64,000 nucleotides of DNA. It comes from Physcia stellaris. Taxonomy: Eukaryota > Ascomycota > Lecanoromycetes > Caliciales > Physciaceae. The stretch spans positions 186,001-250,000 of the forward strand of contig JABSSW010000009.1 of NCBI GenBank assembly GCA_018902385.1, given 5' to 3'. Position numbers and translations under genes: made by a program. Positions 59,294-64,000 of the stretch are shown piece after piece. Within the stretch, counting starts at the first letter, position 1. Each line of letters starts with the position of its first letter. Under the pieces are notes generated by a model. That model was given only the letters and a program-made list of their open reading frames with translations. It had not been told where the DNA came from and made no database searches.

Positions 59294-59981
59294 GATTCGT
59301 TGAAAATGAATGCAGCTTAATTGTGACAACCTTGAGAGTAAATGAGTAAATGCTCAGCGCGCTGCTTGCAAGCGGCTGATTCTACACCATATAAACTTCC
59401 AAAAAGCCTCGATGATTACCTTCGGCATAACTTGCATCGCAATAGACAACCCGAACAGGAAGTTCGTTGCGATCACAGCCGAGTATCTGGGGGCGAAGGC
59501 GAACCCCGATAAGCTTTTACAATGGCGATGGAGTTTGTGCTCGCTCATGTAGTCTCCCAATACTAGTGATAGAGCAGTATCGCATGTAGTTCATCGTTGT
59601 TGTGGAATGGTGTTGAACTTGAAGGGTAAAATGTCACAGAAATGAGCTTCCAATGGGCGAGCGTTTATGTAATCCAGAATTACGTCTTGGCAATACGCGC
59701 GCTAGAGCTGACAAATACGAGATTAATGCCGCCTTTTTTCAGAATTATTGGACTTCGAGTCGTCAGTCGTGGCTTATCTAATGACAACTTAAGGTTTTCC
59801 GTCTCATAATTTCACTGATTTATAAGGGCTATGTAGTGGCGCAAAATTGCCTGGCAGCTTTACTCTCGAAGACGCAATGACTTACAGTACGAGTAACTTT
59901 CTACCTACTCCGTAGATTATTCTTTATCGGCCAGAGTCTGCCGCTATCCACCCCAGCCAACCATCAGCGCCTGCCAAGTAC
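59294..59981. other. Intergenic, about 0.7 kb
   Basis: Upstream flank of the decayed oxidase and promoter of the GNAT gene. A 68-codon minus frame at 59354-59560 shows no family. AT-rich near 59730-59830. Confidence 0.4.
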
Positions 59982-60563
59982 ATGCTCGGAATGAAGGTGG
60001 CAACTACCGAAGATTCGGCGAAAAGCTCCGCCAAGACCAAGGTAGCCTGGCGCTCTATGTCAATCGATAATATTTTTCGCCTCGTTGCCGTTGCCAATAC
60101 AATCCACCCGGACCTCCCCGAAAGTGACCAAGTCTTCGCCGAGCGCGTCAAGCTCTTCCCTTCAGGCTGCCTCGCTCTCATGTCCGGAGAAAGCGACGAG
60201 CTCTACGGCTACGTCATCTCTCATCCCATCCGCCACCGCCAACCGCCAGCTCTCAACAGTTTGCTCGGCGAGATAGCGCCTGATGCGGACCAGTACTATA
60301 TCCATGATCTCGTTCTCCTCCCTGAGGTAAGAGGGCGGGGGTTTGCGCAAGAGTGCATCGGTAGGCTCTTTGCTGTCGCTGAAAGATGCGGGTATGCTAC
60401 GACTTGCCTCGTTTCTGTGTACGGGACGGCGCCCTTCTGGGGCCAGTTTGGGTTCGTCGAGCCAGAAGAGATGGACGAGGGGTTGGAGAGGAAGGTAAGG
60501 GGTTATGGGGATGATGCTACATACCTTGAGTGTGTGAACGGCTCCAGAATGAGGGAGAAGTGA
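59982..60563 (+). CDS. GNAT-family N-acetyltransferase
   Basis: Intronless, 193 aa, start MLGMKVATTEDSAKSS. After a 22-residue leader the GNAT fold begins (AWRSMSIDNIFRLVAVANTI). Motif A, which holds acetyl-CoA, is YIHDLVLLPEVRGRGFAQE with the RGRG turn at about 117-120, followed by FAVAERCGYATTCLVSVYGT and FWGQFGFVEPEE, the usual end of the fold. These enzymes move an acetyl group from acetyl-CoA to an amine; substrate here is unknown. Cytosolic by appearance. It looks intact, and no operon-like neighbour gives a clue. Confidence 0.85.
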   Translation: MLGMKVATTEDSAKSSAKTKVAWRSMSIDNIFRLVAVANTIHPDLPESDQVFAERVKLFPSGCLALMSGESDELYGYVISHPIRHRQPPALNSLLGEIAPDADQYYIHDLVLLPEVRGRGFAQECIGRLFAVAERCGYATTCLVSVYGTAPFWGQFGFVEPEEMDEGLERKVRGYGDDATYLECVNGSRMREK

Positions 60564-61291
60564 TTGACTGATCTGGGGATGATGGGGCCGGCGGTGACTT
60601 GATCCTCGTCTGCCAGGTAGATAACGATGATTGGAAGAGGAACCTCTAACCGATTTTGTGGGTGGTAGCTATACATGGGATCTGTTTTCTAGCGTTCTCA
60701 GACACCACTTACCTGGTACCTAGCCAAACATCGTGAAGGCGTTTGCGCCAGCAGGTTTGGGAAAGTATTGGAAATAGTAAGCAACAAGGAACATTTCTGG
60801 AATTCATCGATACGCCTCGCGACTTCGCTGGAGGCTGCATTCTCGACGCTGCAGATGAGCGTTACAGAGCGCCATACTGGGAAGAGTTTTTCTCTGATGT
60901 TGTTTGTGGTGGATGACAGACATCCATATCAAAACTGAGATAAGTTTCTAAGACGTCCATCGAAGCAGATTCGAGCTTGATTACGCTGCAGGGGTGATTC
61001 TGCTTCGAAGTCAAGGTACCTTAGCGTTGCATCATGCACAGGGCTGCGCCATGGCCAAGCCCCGCCGTACTGAGTGCAGCCTTGTTCTCCTCGGTCGGAA
61101 AACCTTCACAATCTTTGATTTAGAAATAGGCTTTCCCAGATTCCACGCAGTAAGCGCGGTAGAAATTGACTACATGCCTTCAACGAGCAAATCTTGCATG
61201 TAATAGTAGATCAAGAACAGCCTTGTCAGAAATCAGACGATTTCGAAAGGAACAGATCTTCGCGGTGGCAAATGTGTTGAGGGGTTGAATC
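60564..61291. other. Intergenic, about 0.7 kb
   Basis: Between two plus-strand genes. A frame at 60994-61203 has no recognisable content. It may contain an upstream exon of the next gene, but I cannot support one. Confidence 0.35.
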
Positions 61292-62448
61292 ATGTCAAAG
61301 AGAAGACTCTGGCTTCCCGGTTATGTTCCTGGTCAATTCTTTCTTGATCTCAAAGAATTACAATATAGAGTGCTAATTGGTCTTTTAGCGTCCCTCGAAA
61401 GCAATGAACAGCCGCGCTCTAAACGACGAAAACAGTGGCTTCTCAGTCTAGCTCAAATCAAGTTCCAGATCGAGTTTGAAGCTCTTCAGCTCTGTGGATA
61501 CCCGCATACAACAGGTTCGGGCTCGATACCTTTTCGCGAACTGTATCCGTGGGGCAGAGGGGAGGGTTTCATAGCTGGTCGCAGAGTCTCGAGGAACGCT
61601 CTGTGCAAAGTAATCCAGTTGCTGAGGCTGAGGTATGGACGTACATTATTGACCTACGAGGCCTACCTGGCTGGAGAATTGCTCGCGATTACTGCGGTGA
61701 GGCAAGGGGACTGGGCGAAGGTGTCGATTCCCAGGTTCAAACACAGAGGGTTATGAGTTCGAGCTTCGTTTACTTGGGTATCCAGCTTCTAGAAACTGTG
61801 GTTTCCGGACATGTTGATGATCTGAGCACAATGCACCAGATCATAGATGCTATCGATCTACAATTGAGCTTACTCGGTTCCTTTGGCGAGATCTATCACC
61901 GGCATATATCGGAAAGCGGAAAAATCGTCTATGACGATTTTACCTGGCATACTGACCTTCGAGGTCGACTTCGTGATGTTTTCAAACAAGAGGAGGCCCG
62001 AAAAGCTAGCGGGAATATTAAATCTACAAGATCGGCATCACAGCGTCAACAAGACAATCTCCTACTGCAGGCACTTCTCGGAGCTCTCCTTTTGGCATGC
62101 ATCTACCCTCTCTATCGAGCACTGAAATCTTCATCGCCAACACCGGGCTCTCATTTGGACGCCGATTTCTGGCAACTGATTCTAAATGTCATTCTCCAGC
62201 TTGCTGGTTTCTTGACCCTGCTGCTACCCATTTACCGAGAGACAATAGCCAAGGAATGGGTGGGAACCTGGATCCTGTCGATTCTGGGAATTTTGTCGGC
62301 TCTTGTCACGGTACCGCTCTACCTCTTGGCTCCTATATCGTGGAGCACATTCTTCTCCTGGCTGGGTGCGTCGTCCCAATTGCTGGTCGTGCTACAGGTT
62401 GCCCTGGTGGCTACTTTTCGAGATGGGGAGCACGTCAAGCAGGCGTGA
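61292..62448 (+). CDS. Membrane protein of unknown function, probably one-base error
   Basis: The ATG at 61292 (MSKRRLWLPGYVPGQFFLDL) opens a frame that reads well to AGELLAITAVRQGDW (about 61710). The adjoining frame then continues SSSFVYLGIQLLETVVSGHV, EIYHRHISESGKIVYDDFTW and three or four membrane helices (LLLQALLGALLLACIYPLYR; LILNVILQLAGFLTLLLPIY; WILSILGILSALVTVPLYLL; ASSQLLVVLQVALVATF). One extra G in G4 (61706-61709) or G3 (61713-61715) joins the two into 385 aa. No intron fits. The soluble N-terminal half is helical and Lys/Arg/Leu-rich. Family not recognised. The N-terminus may be incomplete if an upstream exon exists. Confidence 0.6.
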
Positions 62449-63944
62449 AATGGGCAGCGTCCTACTCATATGTGTCTCCACTGGATTCGATAAGTCGGGT
62501 GCTTTTTCTCTTCAGCCTGTCGGTAGTTCCAGATCCGTGGAGGTTTTCTGAATTTTTTAATACAAGTTGCGCGCTAAGGCGGTGCAAAGTTTGGCTTCTC
62601 TGACATTGAGGCTTTCTACACGATAGCAATACTTCATCACAGAATCCCGCAATGCAAGGATCACATAAACTGGAAGATTCAGGCCCCCCTTTGAGGTTCT
62701 CCATGAGAGCGTGTATCAATCCGTTTTAATGACGAGGGTCAAATTCATTGAAGCACGAGATACAGCACAATTACTCTTAGTCTATTGGTCCTGATTCACT
62801 GCGTCCGTTACTTTCCCTCCGTTTACGTGAGCTATACCATAGGCACAGGCCTGACTAGGAAGTAAACGGCGAGCTCATCCAACAACGCTGATTTGAGTGT
62901 CTTTCTTGAAGGATTTGCTTGCATCTTGCTTCGGTCTTCTACGAGCAACCCTGACATAAGTTTTCGTCCACATACATACATTCGCAACCTCAAGATCCTT
63001 CTAAGAAAGAAACCGATTCAGGGAGAAAGCGAAGAAGAGGCCACATCAACTACCAAAACAACCTGAACTAACCCCTCCCGATCGATCACGCCTTCTCATC
63101 CTCATCCTTACACTAATGACAGCACATTCTCACCCGCACCTCCGCAATCAATCATCCAAAATCACGCCTTGCCAGACCCTACTCCAGATATATCGGGAGC
63201 CAAAACTCGCCATCAGGTGTTTGAAGCTCGCTGGTAATATTCCGCAAGCAAGCGAGCCCCAAATTGCCGACTGATGGGGATTGGCCTTCAGTCTTCCATC
63301 CTCAGATTTCAATTGAAATTGATTGAGGGGAAAGGAGGAAGAGATGGCAGATAGGAGAGTGAGGAACGATTTTATTAAACAAATAAAACCAAAAAACAAT
63401 CTCGTCAAATCCATCATAAATCATTGAAATTTTCATATCTCCTCACCCCCACCCCACAAGTCCCGCGAAACAAGTATCAACCAACCCTGAACCCAACACA
63501 ATACCGCCACTCGCAATCTCTCGCCTCTTCGCATCCCGGTATAGTCCTTATTCGCACTCGTATATCTGATTTCTCTCCTACCGACCTACCTTCCTTCTTG
63601 ATTTCCATCCTACAGTGACTTGCAATCGGAGCGAATTCAACAATCGAACTCCGTCATAAACTTCCGAAAACACTGGGTACCATCGAGTCTTGTCTCTGGA
63701 TTTTGGATTTTGGATTTAGGATGGGGAGTGAGGATTCAGCATCCCAAGATATGGATGATAAGAGGGGACTGGAAATATCTAATTCTATCTATTTTATCTT
63801 GTGATTATAGAAAGGAAGGGAACGGGATTATCGAGGAGAGGAGAGGAATTACTCGTCCAAAACAATAAACCATCCGTCTTTCTTCCCCCAACACCCTCCT
63901 TCCTCCTCCATCCTCCATCCACCCCCCTCATCCACTCCAAACCC
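62449..63944. other. Intergenic, about 1.5 kb
   Basis: No supported gene. Short frames at 63148-63417 and 63424-63868 lack domains. TTTTGGATTTTGGATTTAGGATGGGG near 63698-63725 is a small tandem repeat of TTTTGGA. From 63880 the + strand is strongly pyrimidine-rich. Confidence 0.4.
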
Positions 63945-63960
63945 CCTATATATATACACA
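63945..63960 (+). promoter_or_regulatory. TATA element in CT-rich promoter near the window end
   Basis: CTATATATATACACA follows a CT-rich block (63890-63940) and precedes another C-rich stretch. This is the usual look of a fungal promoter and suggests a plus-strand gene starting just beyond the window. Confidence 0.45.
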
Positions 63961-64000
63961 CCTCCCACTCCCATCCCCTAACCTCGCAACTATCCCAACT

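Overview
The window is nuclear DNA of a filamentous ascomycete (Pezizomycotina). Protein-coding genes sit on both strands and are interrupted by short GT-AG introns, mostly 47-110 bp. The families are fungal: Zn2Cys6 regulator, AIM6, EFR3, Sec39, an ARE2-type acyltransferase, an A-T-TE NRPS-like enzyme, GH25 and GH5 enzymes, and an ankyrin protein with a fungal N-terminal domain. The species cannot be named from the sequence. I saw no rRNA, convincing tRNA, CRISPR array, intact transposon or retroelement.

Layout. 0-18 kb: DUF1275 membrane protein, AIM6-like secreted phosphodiesterase-fold protein, multi-exon membrane protein, Zn2Cys6 regulator with a hidden first exon, two-HKD phospholipase-D-like protein, Arg/Pro-rich protein with an internal duplication, and a secreted protein. 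18-24 kb: a class-III-aminotransferase-like protein with a C-terminal Cys cluster lies next to an A-T-TE synthetase, the only secondary-metabolism core gene here. 24-26.6 kb is gene-poor. 26.6-49 kb is a housekeeping block: EFR3 (PI4-kinase anchor), TEF1 (EF-1 alpha, six exons), a secreted Cys protein, Sec39, GH25 lysozyme, AP-1 gamma-adaptin, sterol/acyl-CoA acyltransferase and a BAG co-chaperone. Several of these serve membrane traffic and lipid handling. 50-64 kb: GH5 protein with a repetitive tail, ankyrin protein, decayed flavin amine oxidase, GNAT acetyltransferase, a four-helix membrane protein, then a promoter-like end.

The most useful technical observation is that at least five otherwise well-conserved genes (secreted protein at 17 kb, EFR3, AP-1 gamma, ankyrin protein, 61-kb membrane protein) each read through perfectly if a single G:C is added to a short G/C run. 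All five total lengths then become multiples of three. This points to systematic homopolymer under-calling in the assembly rather than five broken genes. The amine oxidase is different, because it also carries Trp-to-stop changes and looks like a true pseudogene. Biological candidates worth a look are the A-T-TE locus with its PLP-fold neighbour, a GH5 protein whose expected nucleophile position reads Gly, and a secreted Cys-containing protein assembled from two exons.
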